DNA from: Ereboglobus sp. PH5-10
GTDB lineage: Bacteria > Verrucomicrobiota > Verrucomicrobiia > Opitutales > Opitutaceae
DNA length: 64,000 bases
Assembly (NCBI RefSeq): GCF_029504735.1
Contig: NZ_JAQFIP010000006.1
Coordinates: forward strand, 109,921-173,920
Direction of reading: 5' to 3'
A program made the position numbers and the translations under genes. Within the stretch, counting starts at the first letter, position 1. Every line of letters begins with the position of its first letter. This document shows, piece after piece, positions 1-9,301 of this stretch. The notes below the pieces were generated by a model. The model searched no databases. It saw nothing but the letters and a program-made list of their open reading frames with translations, and was not told the origin of the DNA.

Positions 1-7
1 TCTCCGC

Positions 8-943
8 ATGCCCGCCGCAAAACTCGCCTGCATCGCCCTTGCCGCTTTCGCGATGCAGCTCGCCTCGCCCGCCCAGTCCGCCCTTGAAAAACGGAACGAG
101 GCCGGTCTCGCCCAAGCGGAGCAACAACTCAAAAACGCGCAAACCGACGGGGCCAGGCTCGCCGCGCTCAATGAAAAATCGCTCGCACTGGCCAGGCTCG
201 GGCGCTCTGCCGAGGCGCTTGATGTCATCCGGCAGGCCGAGGCGCTCGCGCCGGACGACCTGGGCGCGCAGGTGAACAAGGCGATTATTCTCGACTCAAA
301 CGAAGAGCACCAGGCCGCGCGCGCGTTATACGACAGCCTTCTCGGAAAATTCCAAGAATGGCGCGGCGAGCGCGCGAAGAGCATCAGGAAGGGTGAAAAA
401 CCCGCCAAGTCGGACGGGGATGCCGGCATGCGCGCCATCAGCACGGATGCGCCGATGCACTCGGCGCTCAACTACGCGCTTCTCGGAAACTACAACAAGG
501 CGCTCGCGCAACTCACCCGCGATTTTGAGATCCAGCCCCGCATTTCCATGCTGAGCAAGGACGGCGACTACGCCACGCTCTGGCGCCTCTGGCTCACCGC
601 CAAAAGCCGCTCGGTCGACGGACTCCGCCCCGACATCGCGATCACGACCCTGATCCAAACGGCAAACGTCTCCACTCCGTATCACGAGGAAATGCTGCGC
701 CTCTGGTGGGGCAAGGGCCACTGGCAGAGAATCCTGGCCGCCATCAACGGCATGAAAATCAGCGACGAGGAAAAGGAAACATTCCTCACTGAGGCGCATT
801 TTTTTGCCGCGGGATATTACCGCTACATGAAGCGCGACACCGAAACCGCGCTTGAGCTGCTCAATGCCGAAAACGCGCGCCCGTTCAACGGCTGCATCGA
901 GCGGCTCTTTATCCGTAAGGAAATCGGCGAACTGAAAAAATAA
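8..943 (+). CDS. Exported TPR-like repeat protein
   Basis: The predicted product has 311 residues. Residues 1-25 form a signal peptide (short Ala/Leu-rich core ending in SPAQSA), so it is probably exported to the periplasm. Residues 30-125 are alanine-rich amphipathic helices with TPR-like spacing (LARLGRSAEALDVIRQAEAL, then a second similar helix pair), and more helical repeats follow. No catalytic motif is visible. The gene starts eight bases into the window, so an upstream start or operon partner cannot be excluded, but the signal peptide looks complete. TPR proteins usually act as protein-protein scaffolds; the partner here is unknown. Confidence 0.7.
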   Translation: MPAAKLACIALAAFAMQLASPAQSALEKRNEAGLAQAEQQLKNAQTDGARLAALNEKSLALARLGRSAEALDVIRQAEALAPDDLGAQVNKAIILDSNEEHQAARALYDSLLGKFQEWRGERAKSIRKGEKPAKSDGDAGMRAISTDAPMHSALNYALLGNYNKALAQLTRDFEIQPRISMLSKDGDYATLWRLWLTAKSRSVDGLRPDIAITTLIQTANVSTPYHEEMLRLWWGKGHWQRILAAINGMKISDEEKETFLTEAHFFAAGYYRYMKRDTETALELLNAENARPFNGCIERLFIRKEIGELKK

Positions 944-975
944 CGGGTGCCGCGGCGGATTGCGCACTGCGCAAA

Positions 976-1178
976 CGGAGTGAGATTAAAAGTGTGCCTG
1001 AAATGAGGGTGGGGCGGTTGGCAGACTGTCGCTAACCGCTCGAAACGCCGTTACCGAGCGCAAGCGACATCTGCCAACCGCCGTGTTGCGGGTTTCTCTC
1101 AATCGACGCCCACGATTCTCGGCGCGCACGCCCCACACATGACGTCGTGTTTCCGGTCACACTTTTAATCACACTCCG
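976..1178. repeat. MITE-like palindromic element, copy 1
   Basis: This fills most of the 309-base gap between the first gene and waaA. The outer arms (976-996 and 1158-1178) are inverted repeats matching at 20 of 21 positions. Inside lie a second inverted pair (GTGGGGCG at 1009-1016, CGCCCCAC at 1129-1136) and a long imperfect hairpin built on CGGTTGGCAGA and TCTGCCAACCG at about 1015-1081. There is no coding capacity. The inner part recurs in inverted orientation at 15700-15826, so it is a dispersed element rather than a local hairpin. A short perfect dyad, TTGCGCA-C-TGCGCAA, lies just before it at 960-974. Confidence 0.7.
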
Positions 1179-1252
1179 CGCAAAACCCGCCCGCGCACTT
1201 TGTCTTGCATCATGTGCGCGGGAAAAGAGTCTTGGCGCTGTCAAAACCACCG

Positions 1253-2572
1253 ATGATCTGGGTTTACCGCATACTGTTTTTTCCCGCGCTATTCTTCATG
1301 CTTCCTTATTATTTGCTGAGGATGTGGCGGCGCGGCGGTTACAAAAGCGGTTTCTCGCAACGGTTCGGCGCGGTGAATCTGCCGCCCAAAAACCCCGCCA
1401 AAAAACGCGTGTGGTTGCAGGCGGTGAGCGTCGGCGAAATGCAGGCGATCTCGCCCTTGCTTCAGGCGTTGAAAGCGCGCGGCGACGTGGAGGTTTACCT
1501 GACAACCACAACGAGCACGGGCCACAAAATCGCCCTCGACCGCTACGGCGAAAAATCCGGCATCACAATCGGCACCGGCTATTTTCCGCTCGACTGGTGG
1601 GCATTTTCCGCGCGCGCATGGCGGCGCGTGCGCCCCGACTTGGTGATCCTGATGGAGGGCGAGCGCTGGCCCGAGCACATCGCGCAGGCGCGGCGGCGCG
1701 GCGTGCCCGTGCTGGCGGTGAACGCGCGCCTTTCGGACCGCAGCTACTCGCGAATGAAAGCATGGCGCGCGGTGGCGATGCCCCTTATGCAGCGCGGCAT
1801 CACGCGCGTGCTGGCGTGTTCGGAAATCGACGCGGAACGCTTCCGCGAACTCGGCTTCACGGCGGAGCAAGTCACGGTGACGGGCAACATTAAATGGGAT
1901 GTGACCATTCCGCTGATGAGCGCGGAGGAGCGCGTGTCACTGCGCGCGGAGATTGGCCTCGGCGCGAACGCAAACGAACTGATCCTGCTCGGCTCGTCCA
2001 CATGGCCGGGCGAGGAGGATGCGCTGCTGGAGGCGCTGCGTGCGATTCGCGCGGCGGGCATCGCGGCGCGATTGCTGCTCGTGCCGCGCCACATGGAACG
2101 TCGCGGCGAAGTCGAGGCGCTGCTGCAAAAACAGACAACCCCGGACAGGGAAGACACCGCGCCGACCTGGCATTTTCGCTCGCGTGGCGCCGCGCCGGGC
2201 GTGGTTGACATTGCGGTGGGCGACACCACGGGCGAGTTGAGAAAATTCACGCAACTGGCCGACCTGGTTTTTGTTGGCAAAAGCCTTCCCCCGCACACGG
2301 AAGGCCAGACGCCTGTCGAGGCGGCGGCGCTTGGCCGCGCGATCCTGTTCGGCCCGGGCATGGGCAACTTCCGCGAAATCGCGAGGCGGCTGACCGACGC
2401 CGGCGCGGCAAAGGTTGTGCATAATCGCAAGGAGCTTTGCGTCACGGCGGCGCGCATACTTGGAGACGCCGATGCGCGCGCAAAAATGATGACCGCCTCA
2501 ACCGAATGCTACCGCGGCAACCAGGGTGCCGTCGCGCGCACGCTCGAAATCATCGAAAAAACACTGGGATAA
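1253..2572 (+). CDS. waaA: 3-deoxy-D-manno-octulosonic acid (Kdo) transferase
   Basis: This inner-membrane glycosyltransferase would add Kdo from CMP-Kdo to the lipid A precursor during LPS synthesis. The 439-residue product begins with a membrane anchor (residues 2-22, IWVYRILFFPALFFMLPYYL). A GT-B fold follows, with VSVGE, the TTTTSTGHK loop, and an EGERWP motif where the family usually has ETELWP. The C-terminal nucleotide-binding half contains LVPRH and GQTPVEAAALG. The ATG at 1253 was preferred to one at 1205 because it starts directly at the anchor, as in the family. Length is normal. The gene stands alone on the plus strand. Confidence 0.9.
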   Translation: MIWVYRILFFPALFFMLPYYLLRMWRRGGYKSGFSQRFGAVNLPPKNPAKKRVWLQAVSVGEMQAISPLLQALKARGDVEVYLTTTTSTGHKIALDRYGEKSGITIGTGYFPLDWWAFSARAWRRVRPDLVILMEGERWPEHIAQARRRGVPVLAVNARLSDRSYSRMKAWRAVAMPLMQRGITRVLACSEIDAERFRELGFTAEQVTVTGNIKWDVTIPLMSAEERVSLRAEIGLGANANELILLGSSTWPGEEDALLEALRAIRAAGIAARLLLVPRHMERRGEVEALLQKQTTPDREDTAPTWHFRSRGAAPGVVDIAVGDTTGELRKFTQLADLVFVGKSLPPHTEGQTPVEAAALGRAILFGPGMGNFREIARRLTDAGAAKVVHNRKELCVTAARILGDADARAKMMTASTECYRGNQGAVARTLEIIEKTLG

Positions 2573-2728
2573 ACCCCTGCGAGCCTGCGATGTCACAAAG
2601 CGGACGGGCTGAGTATTGTTGATTTTGAGGGGAGCCTTGAAATAAAAAGACACAGGCTTTTGCACATGCCACAAGCGATTCGCTTTTATCCATCAAGGAG
2701 CTTCGGTCGCGTGGTGACTACATTCACC

Positions 2729-3769
2729 TCAACCCAGCAACGCCGTGCCGATTTTTCGGAATGTCATCGCGGCTTCGCTTTGCGGCGCGCTCACCACAAT
2801 TGGCGCGCCCAAGTCGCCGCCTTCGCGAATTTCCGGTTGTATCGGCACCTGCCCGAGCAGTGGCGCGCCGAGTGACTCCGCCGTTTTTGCGCCGCCGCCG
2901 CTGCCGAATAATTCGTGCCGCAGCCCCGCCGGATCGGTGAACCAGCTCATGTTTTCCGCGACTCCGAGCACGGGCACGTTCACTTTTTGAAACATCAGGC
3001 CGCCTCGGCGCGCCACTTGGGTCGCGGCGAGTTGCGGCGTGGTCACGATGACCGCGCCGTCGAGCGGCAGCGTTTGCACGAGGGAGAGTTGCGCGTCGCC
3101 CGTGCCCGGCGGCAGGTCGACCAGGAGCACGTCGAGCTCACCCCATTTCACGTTTTGCACGAATTGTTGCACGGCTTTCATGATCATCGGGCCGCGCCAG
3201 ACAACGGGCGTGTTTTCGTCCACCAGAAAACCCATGCTCATCACCTTCACGCCGTGGTTTTCCAGGGGAATAATGAAGTTGTCGTCCTCGACATACGGGC
3301 GTCCCGAAATCCCCATCATCAGCGGCACGGACGGACCGTAAATGTCGCAATCCATCAGTCCCACGCGTCCCGCGCGCCCGCGCTCGGCGAGCAGTTGCGC
3401 AATCGCGCACGCGAGGTTCACCGAGAAAGTCGACTTGCCCACGCCGCCTTTTCCGGAGGCGATGGCGATGGAGCGGCTGATGCCCGCCGGGGCCGCGCTG
3501 GCGGCGGCTTGCGCGGGGGCGTTTGCGGGCGGCGCGATTTCAACCTCGATGAGCGTGTCGTTCACGCCCGGCTGCGCGCGCAGGCATTTGTCCACCTCGG
3601 TCTTGATAAACTGCGCCACTTTTGGGTCGGAGGTGGTCAGCGCGAGCGACACCTTTGCGACTCCATCCGCAAAACCGGCGCCGCGCACCAGCCCGAACGA
3701 AACGATGTCGCGGCTGAAGCCGGGATATTTCACTTGTTTGAGAACTTCTTTGATTGAGTCGGAGGTCAC
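2729..3769 (-). CDS. mrp: Mrp/ApbC family Fe-S cluster carrier ATPase
   Basis: This is a cytoplasmic P-loop ATPase of the Mrp/NBP35 group, which carries Fe-S clusters to target enzymes. Residues 1-75 form a MIP18/DUF59 domain, followed by an Ala/Pro linker. The deviant Walker A motif GKGGVGKST is at about 106-114, with MDCDIYGPS and LLVDLPPGTGD further on. The usual C-terminal CxxC region reads ENMSWFTDPAG and has no cysteine. The start is uncertain: no ATG lies in frame near the DUF59 domain, so GTG at 3769 (346 residues) was chosen. An ATG further upstream would overlap the divergent tolB start at 3887. Confidence 0.85.
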   Translation of the reverse strand: MTSDSIKEVLKQVKYPGFSRDIVSFGLVRGAGFADGVAKVSLALTTSDPKVAQFIKTEVDKCLRAQPGVNDTLIEVEIAPPANAPAQAAASAAPAGISRSIAIASGKGGVGKSTFSVNLACAIAQLLAERGRAGRVGLMDCDIYGPSVPLMMGISGRPYVEDDNFIIPLENHGVKVMSMGFLVDENTPVVWRGPMIMKAVQQFVQNVKWGELDVLLVDLPPGTGDAQLSLVQTLPLDGAVIVTTPQLAATQVARRGGLMFQKVNVPVLGVAENMSWFTDPAGLRHELFGSGGGAKTAESLGAPLLGQVPIQPEIREGGDLGAPIVVSAPQSEAAMTFRKIGTALLG

Positions 3770-3886
3770 GTTGGGAAATGTGAATAATTTTTTGGCGATT
3801 TCGACTGTTTTGACATTGTTAATGACGCCCAGCCAGTAAATAGAAATGGGCTGCAACAACGCCTCCCGGGGCAACACACTTTTTCC

Positions 3887-5134
3887 ATGAAACATAACTT
3901 CGCACTTTCCCTTCTCATCCTCGCAACCGCCGCGACACCCGCCTTCGCGCAAAAAACCGGCGGCCAGCCCGTCACTGTTTACGATCTCGACACGCTCCAA
4001 AAAAACACGGTGCCCATCGTGATCGCGGGCGACACGCAACTCGCCGCCTACGCGCACAAGGCCTTCGAGTCGCACGGCCGCTATTCGCGCGTCACCAGCG
4101 GCGGCGATTTCACGCTCACTTTCTCGCCCGTCTCGGCCACGCAGGTTCGCGTCGATATTGCCAAAAAAGGCTCGCCCACCATCACCACTGTCACCGCCGG
4201 CGGCGCGGATGCGCGCGACGCCCTCTACCGCGCCGCCGACGCCGCTGTGAAAAACACCAGCGGCACCAGCGGCTACTTCACCTCCCGGCTCGCCTTCGTC
4301 AGCAACAACACCGGCAAGGACGAAATCTACGTCAGCGACCTTTTTCTCAACGAAGCGCGCGCCGTCACCAACCAGCGCGCCAGCATCCTCATGCCTCGCT
4401 GGTCGCCCGACGGCTCCCGCATTCTCTACACGAGCCTTTTCAGGAGCAACTCGCCCGATCTCTTCCAACTCGATTTGCGCTCCGGCCGCTGGACCACCTA
4501 TGCCGATTACAAGGGCACCAACATGGGCGCCCGTTACAGCCCCGACGGCTCGCGCGTTGTCTTCGTGATCGGCCACACCAACGACACTCACGGCCTCTAC
4601 ATCGGCACGCCGGACGGCCGCGCCAAACCCAGGTCCATCCTGAATTCGCCCGACGCCAAATCCTCGCCCTGCTTCTCGCCCGACGGCCAGCGCATCGTGT
4701 TTGCGATGGCCTACGGTTCCAGCCCGCAGCTCTACATTATGCCCGCCGGCGGTGGCACGCCCGAGCGCATCAAGACCGGCGCGAGCTACAGCGCCGAGCC
4801 CGATTGGAGCCAGGCAAACCCGAACCTTATCGTGTTCACCGCCAGGCGGAACGGCGCCTTCTGCATCGGCGTGTATGATCTTTCGACAAAAAAGACGCGC
4901 TTCATCACGCCGAAAACATCCACCGGCGCGGTGATCAGGGGCGATTTCCTCGAACCCTCGTGGCTGCCTGACGGGCGTCACGTCGTCTGCACCTCGCGCC
5001 CCTCGGGCGACCAGCGCTATCTCTACATCCTCGACACCGTGGAAAGCCCAGATGGCGAGGAAAAGGCGCACAACCGCGCCACAAAAATCAGCGCCCTGCG
5101 CGCCGAGCACGCCAGCGTGCTGCCGCAGCCGTAA
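3887..5134 (+). CDS. tolB: TolB-like periplasmic beta-propeller protein
   Basis: The product has 415 residues. It has a clear signal peptide (MKHNFALSLLILATAATPAFA), an N-terminal alpha/beta domain (about 25-140) and a WD40-like beta-propeller. The propeller has repeated SPDG blades (RWSPDGSRI, RYSPDGSRV, CFSPDGQRI, SWLPDGRHV). This matches TolB of the Tol-Pal system, which helps outer-membrane constriction and integrity. No tolA, tolQ, tolR or pal gene is adjacent. It is divergent from mrp and is followed on the same strand by prmC. Confidence 0.85.
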   Translation: MKHNFALSLLILATAATPAFAQKTGGQPVTVYDLDTLQKNTVPIVIAGDTQLAAYAHKAFESHGRYSRVTSGGDFTLTFSPVSATQVRVDIAKKGSPTITTVTAGGADARDALYRAADAAVKNTSGTSGYFTSRLAFVSNNTGKDEIYVSDLFLNEARAVTNQRASILMPRWSPDGSRILYTSLFRSNSPDLFQLDLRSGRWTTYADYKGTNMGARYSPDGSRVVFVIGHTNDTHGLYIGTPDGRAKPRSILNSPDAKSSPCFSPDGQRIVFAMAYGSSPQLYIMPAGGGTPERIKTGASYSAEPDWSQANPNLIVFTARRNGAFCIGVYDLSTKKTRFITPKTSTGAVIRGDFLEPSWLPDGRHVVCTSRPSGDQRYLYILDTVESPDGEEKAHNRATKISALRAEHASVLPQP

Positions 5135-5298
5135 GCGCGGCAGCCGGCCTTTTGGCTTTTTGGCAGGGCGGTTGGCGTTCAAAAAACCCGGCGCGCCCGC
5201 CGCGGACACAGTTTCATTTAAGCTGCCTTAAATCGCACCGGCCGTCTTCGTGCTCCGTTGACTACGGAGCGCACATTCACCCATGCTGCGCGCGTTCC

Positions 5299-6168
5299 AT
5301 GCTCTCAGTTCTCGAAATCATCAAAAAGACGACCGATTTTTTTGCCACCAAGGGAATCGAGTCCGCGCGCCTCGACGCGGAATTGTTGATCGGGCACTCG
5401 CTTGGATTGAGGCGCATGCAGCTTTATTTGCAATTTGAGCGGCTGCTGACCGAGGCGGAGCTGGAAAAAATGCGCGCGCTTGTGCGGCGGCGCGCGGCGC
5501 GCGAGCCCTTGCAATACATCACGGGCGAAGTGGAGTGGGGCGGCATCAGGCTCAAGGTGGACGGGCGCGCGCTGATCCCGCGTCCCGAGACGGAATTACT
5601 GTTCGAAATCGCGCTCGAGGCGGCGGGTGCCGCGCGCCCGGAAACCGCGGCGACGGCGGAAAACATCCTCGATTTGGGAACAGGCACGGGCGCGCTCGCG
5701 CTCGCGCTGGCAAAGGCGCGCCCCGATGCGCGCGTGCTTGCCGCGGATGCGAGTGATGACGCGCTTGCGCTCGCGCGTGAAAACGCCGCCGCGCTCAGCC
5801 TGGACGCGCGTGTTTCATTTTTAAAATCGGACTGGTTTGGCGCGGTTCCCGCCGGCGAGAAGTTTGATTTGATTGTTTCAAACCCGCCTTATTTGACGCG
5901 GGAGGAAATCGCCGAAACGGAGCCCGAGGTGAGGCAGTTCGAGCCGCATTCCGCGCTCGTGGCGGAGGACGACGGATGCGCGGATTTGCTGAAAATCATT
6001 TCGGGTGCGCCGGCGTTTCTCAAGCCCGGCGGCGTGCTTGCGCTCGAAACGGGAATCGCCCAGCACGCCGCGCTTCTCGCCGCGTGCGCGGATGCGGGTT
6101 TTGCGCGAAGCGAATCGCGCCAGGACTTGACGAAACGCGACCGGTTTGTGATCGCGTGGTTGGGGTAG
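5299..6168 (+). CDS. prmC: Peptide chain release factor N5-glutamine methyltransferase
   Basis: This is a SAM-dependent methyltransferase that modifies the glutamine of the GGQ motif in release factors RF1/RF2. The 289-residue protein has the N-terminal helical domain (RLDAELLIGH...) and a Rossmann domain with DLGTGTGALA as the SAM-binding loop. The signature NPPY motif (SNPPYL) contacts the glutamine substrate. The ATG at 5299 matches the family N-terminus (MLSVLEIIKK); the in-frame upstream stretch from 5152 lacks family features. The usual neighbour prfA is not in the window. Confidence 0.93.
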   Translation: MLSVLEIIKKTTDFFATKGIESARLDAELLIGHSLGLRRMQLYLQFERLLTEAELEKMRALVRRRAAREPLQYITGEVEWGGIRLKVDGRALIPRPETELLFEIALEAAGAARPETAATAENILDLGTGTGALALALAKARPDARVLAADASDDALALARENAAALSLDARVSFLKSDWFGAVPAGEKFDLIVSNPPYLTREEIAETEPEVRQFEPHSALVAEDDGCADLLKIISGAPAFLKPGGVLALETGIAQHAALLAACADAGFARSESRQDLTKRDRFVIAWLG

Positions 6169-6183
6169 TGGTTTTTTGGGGCG

Positions 6184-9081
6184 TTATTCCTTGGCTGCCG
6201 GAGGCTCCGGGGTTTCGGCGGGTGTTTCCATTGACAAAGGTTGGGGCTCGGGCGTGGCGGACGGCTTTTCTTGGTCGTCGGCAGCCTTGGATTTTTTTGC
6301 GTGCTCCTGCTCGAGCGATTCGGTGTCGCCGCTCTTGCCGATGAGCGCGCGCAGGATGCTTGTCGGGCCGTAGCTGAAACGCCATTTCGGCGCGTCGAGC
6401 GAGCCGGTCAGCCGCAGCTCGGTCAGGTGCGTGACCGGCACGAGCAGAAAACCGAGCCCCTTGCCGATGATTCCCCTGCTTTCAGAAAGCGGATAAACCT
6501 TGGCGGTGAGGTTGGCGAAGCGGGTGTCGAGTGTGTATTCGCCGTTCAGTTTCACATGCGCCTTTTGCCCCGTGAGCACGGCCTCGGGAATGACGACCCG
6601 CCGTCCGTCGAGGGTGAAGTTGAACTGGCCGTCCGTGAGGTTAAGCGACGTGAAGTTGAGCACCTTGACATCGCGCAACGCCTGCGAGAGCTCGCCGAAA
6701 ATGTTGATATTAACGAGTTCGGCGCCGGAAACCTCCGCGCTTCCGTTGCCCTTGAAGCTGAGGCTGTCGCTCAAAAAGCCATCGGCTGAAAAACGAAGAT
6801 CCATCTGGGCGTTCGCGGGCTGGTTGTAGTGCTCGTCCGGCGGCGCGGCCACGCCGCGTTTGCGAGCCGATATTTCCTCAACCATTTGGAACGCCCGCCC
6901 GAAACTCGCGCCGTTGAGATTCATGTCGAAGCCGAGGCGTCGCGCGTTGTCCGCGCCGGAGACCTGCGCCTTGAGGGTGAGGTGTCCGCCGGCGAATTGC
7001 GTGCGCAGCCGGTCGATGGTAAGGGCGTCGTCACGGACGCGCAGGCTTGCGGAGAGGCTTGTGAGGGGAATTTGCTCGTAGCTGAACGCGCCGTCGCCCT
7101 CCACTTCCACGTCGATCAGCGTGTGCTCGCCGCGCGGCGCGGCCGGGCCGTCAATGCGCCCGGCGGCGCGCAGTCGTGCCGGCGGCTTCTCGAAACGCAC
7201 CGGCGAGAGGCCGTCCACCAAGGCGGGCGAAATTGCCGGCGCCACGGCGACCGGGTCGATGTTTTCACCCTTGAAGTCGAACACGGTCAGCAGTGTGCGA
7301 TCGCCGGGATCGACACTTTGGTGGGTGAATGTGCCGCGCGCGTAACCGTTGCCACGCCGCGCGAAAAGATCGAGCGCGTCGCAATAATCGGGCCTCACGA
7401 AAAGCGTGAGCAGCGCATGGTCGACCGCGACTTTTTCGTAGGTGAAGCCGGTGGCGTCCGCGAAGACAAACACGCGCGCCAGGCTCGTGTTTTTCCAATT
7501 TCCGCGCACATCCACGTCGCCGTGGGGCGGCGGGTCGTTGAAGGTGAAATCATTCCAAATGCTCGGCCACCATTTGCCAAACCAGCCGTTGATCGCGGAC
7601 GGGCGCAGCCTGCCGGTCAGCAGGAAGCGGAAGTCGAGCGTCTTGAAATTCGTTTCAAAACTCCCGCGCGCAAAACTCTCCCCGACCGCCGCCGACGCGG
7701 GCGAAAAGACGATCACCCGCTTTGCGTGATCATACGCAAACGTGCCGCGCGCGCGATCCACCGCCACGTTGTCGGCATTTATCGGCCCGATGTCGAGCGC
7801 GCCGCGCGCGCCCGCGAAACGCCATCCCGCGCCAAGCCGCGCCGCGGCGTCGATTTCGATCGGGCGCGCGGGTTTCAGGATTTCGCCAAGGTCGTAATTC
7901 ACCTCGCGGGAGATCGCGGCGATGTGCAGCGGCGTCGCGCGGGTGCTGATGCGCGCGTCCGCTTTCTTTTCTGCAAAATCAACCTCCGTTTCAAACGCGA
8001 CCGGCTCCCCCAGCACCCGCGTCGTGATGCTTGCCCGCAGCGTTTGCGGGAGGCGCCCGTCCGCTCGCGCCGTGAACGAGCGCGCGGTGATGCCGCGGGC
8101 CGCGAGCGATTCCGCCGAGCAGGCCAGCGACAGGTTCACAACAGGCGGAACGCCCGACGCCATGGATTTCCGGCTGGCGGGGGAAAGGATGTCGGCCATC
8201 GGCATGGTGAGCCGCAGGCGCGCGTTGCGCGCGCGCATGGTGTTTCCGATCGCCGCGCTTGCGGTTGAAAGCTGGACGCTAAAATCGCGGGCTCGCGGAG
8301 TTGAAACCAGGCCGCCCACGTCCACGGTTGCGCGCGCGAGCAGCGGGCCGAGCTCGATTTTTGAGGCGGAAAAAATGGAGGCGTCCGCGTCCGCCCGTCC
8401 GATGTCGCCCGGGTGCAGGCCTCCGCACATGAGCTCGACGCGGGCGGAGGCGATTTGCTTCGCGTCGGGAGTGAATGTTATGTCGAGCACCGGGTTGTCG
8501 AGCGCGTCAAGCCGCTGCGTCCATGCGTTGAGTGCGCGCACGGTTTTGAGGTAGGAGGCGATTGCGTCCGAGAGCGCTTCCGCGGCGCCGCGTTTTTTGG
8601 CGCGCGTTTTTGGGATCACCAGCTCGCCGCGGCAGAGCACGGCCAGGTTGCCGGCGCGCGCCGACAGGTTCTTGATGGAAAGCACGGACGACTTGAGCTC
8701 CACCTCCGCGTTTATCCTGTCAACCGCGGCGGCGTTGGTGCCGTCGTTCGAGAGCATCGCGGGCACGCGAAGGCTCGCGCCGTCGATGCGCCCGGCGAGG
8801 CGGGGCGCGATGTTGTGCAGCAGCAGCGTGGGGAGGTTTATTTCGAATCGCACCGCGTTTGCCGTGAGCACCGGGTCGGGATGCAAGCTGGAGAACAGCT
8901 TCAAGTCGCGCGCCACCACATGCCCCGACGAATCGCAATGGATCGCGCCGAATGTGAGGCGCAGCCCGTGCTCCGCCAGCCGTTGCTCGACCCTGCGCAG
9001 CACCGCGTCGGGAATCGTGATTTCATCGGCGGTCGCGATGCGCGCCTGCGCAAGAAGCAGCGCCGCCAGCGCCAGCCACAA
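6184..9081 (-). CDS. AsmA-like inner-membrane-anchored protein
   Basis: The 965-residue product resembles the AsmA/TamB/DUF3971 group. It has an N-terminal hydrophobic anchor, long stretches of beta-strand sequence, and an AsmA-type C-terminal block (FSADGFL...GNGSAEVSGAELVNIN...LTGSLDAP). A charged Pro/Glu-rich tail closes it. Such proteins are thought to bridge the periplasm and help lipid or outer-membrane protein traffic. The start is unclear: no ATG or GTG lies in frame ahead of the anchor, so the TTG at 9081 is used. An in-frame open stretch continues upstream to about 9175 and would add a basic, membrane-anchor-like N-terminus if a CTG start were used. It converges on prmC, 15 bases away. 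Confidence 0.75.
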   Translation of the reverse strand: MWLALAALLLAQARIATADEITIPDAVLRRVEQRLAEHGLRLTFGAIHCDSSGHVVARDLKLFSSLHPDPVLTANAVRFEINLPTLLLHNIAPRLAGRIDGASLRVPAMLSNDGTNAAAVDRINAEVELKSSVLSIKNLSARAGNLAVLCRGELVIPKTRAKKRGAAEALSDAIASYLKTVRALNAWTQRLDALDNPVLDITFTPDAKQIASARVELMCGGLHPGDIGRADADASIFSASKIELGPLLARATVDVGGLVSTPRARDFSVQLSTASAAIGNTMRARNARLRLTMPMADILSPASRKSMASGVPPVVNLSLACSAESLAARGITARSFTARADGRLPQTLRASITTRVLGEPVAFETEVDFAEKKADARISTRATPLHIAAISREVNYDLGEILKPARPIEIDAAARLGAGWRFAGARGALDIGPINADNVAVDRARGTFAYDHAKRVIVFSPASAAVGESFARGSFETNFKTLDFRFLLTGRLRPSAINGWFGKWWPSIWNDFTFNDPPPHGDVDVRGNWKNTSLARVFVFADATGFTYEKVAVDHALLTLFVRPDYCDALDLFARRGNGYARGTFTHQSVDPGDRTLLTVFDFKGENIDPVAVAPAISPALVDGLSPVRFEKPPARLRAAGRIDGPAAPRGEHTLIDVEVEGDGAFSYEQIPLTSLSASLRVRDDALTIDRLRTQFAGGHLTLKAQVSGADNARRLGFDMNLNGASFGRAFQMVEEISARKRGVAAPPDEHYNQPANAQMDLRFSADGFLSDSLSFKGNGSAEVSGAELVNINIFGELSQALRDVKVLNFTSLNLTDGQFNFTLDGRRVVIPEAVLTGQKAHVKLNGEYTLDTRFANLTAKVYPLSESRGIIGKGLGFLLVPVTHLTELRLTGSLDAPKWRFSYGPTSILRALIGKSGDTESLEQEHAKKSKAADDQEKPSATPEPQPLSMETPAETPEPPAAKE

Positions 9082-9301
9082 CGCCCAGAGCGCAATCGTG
9101 CCAGCCCAGCGGAGGCATCCGCGGCAAATCCGCCCGGCAAAATGTGGAGGTTTCGATTTCAGAAAAAGCGCGTGTTAATGCGTTGAAGTGGGTTGAAAAA
9201 ACACCGCATTGGACAATGCGAACCGGCGCGGGTTCAAGGCCAAGTTGCGGGGGTCGGGCGGCCTGTCATCCTGTGGTTTCATGGGACGTTCCGCGCTTGT
9301 T

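Noticed and set aside
3770..5209. In-frame upstream extension of mrp to over 800 codons
   Set aside because: The extension runs antisense through tolB and has no family features; mrp is placed from GTG 3769.
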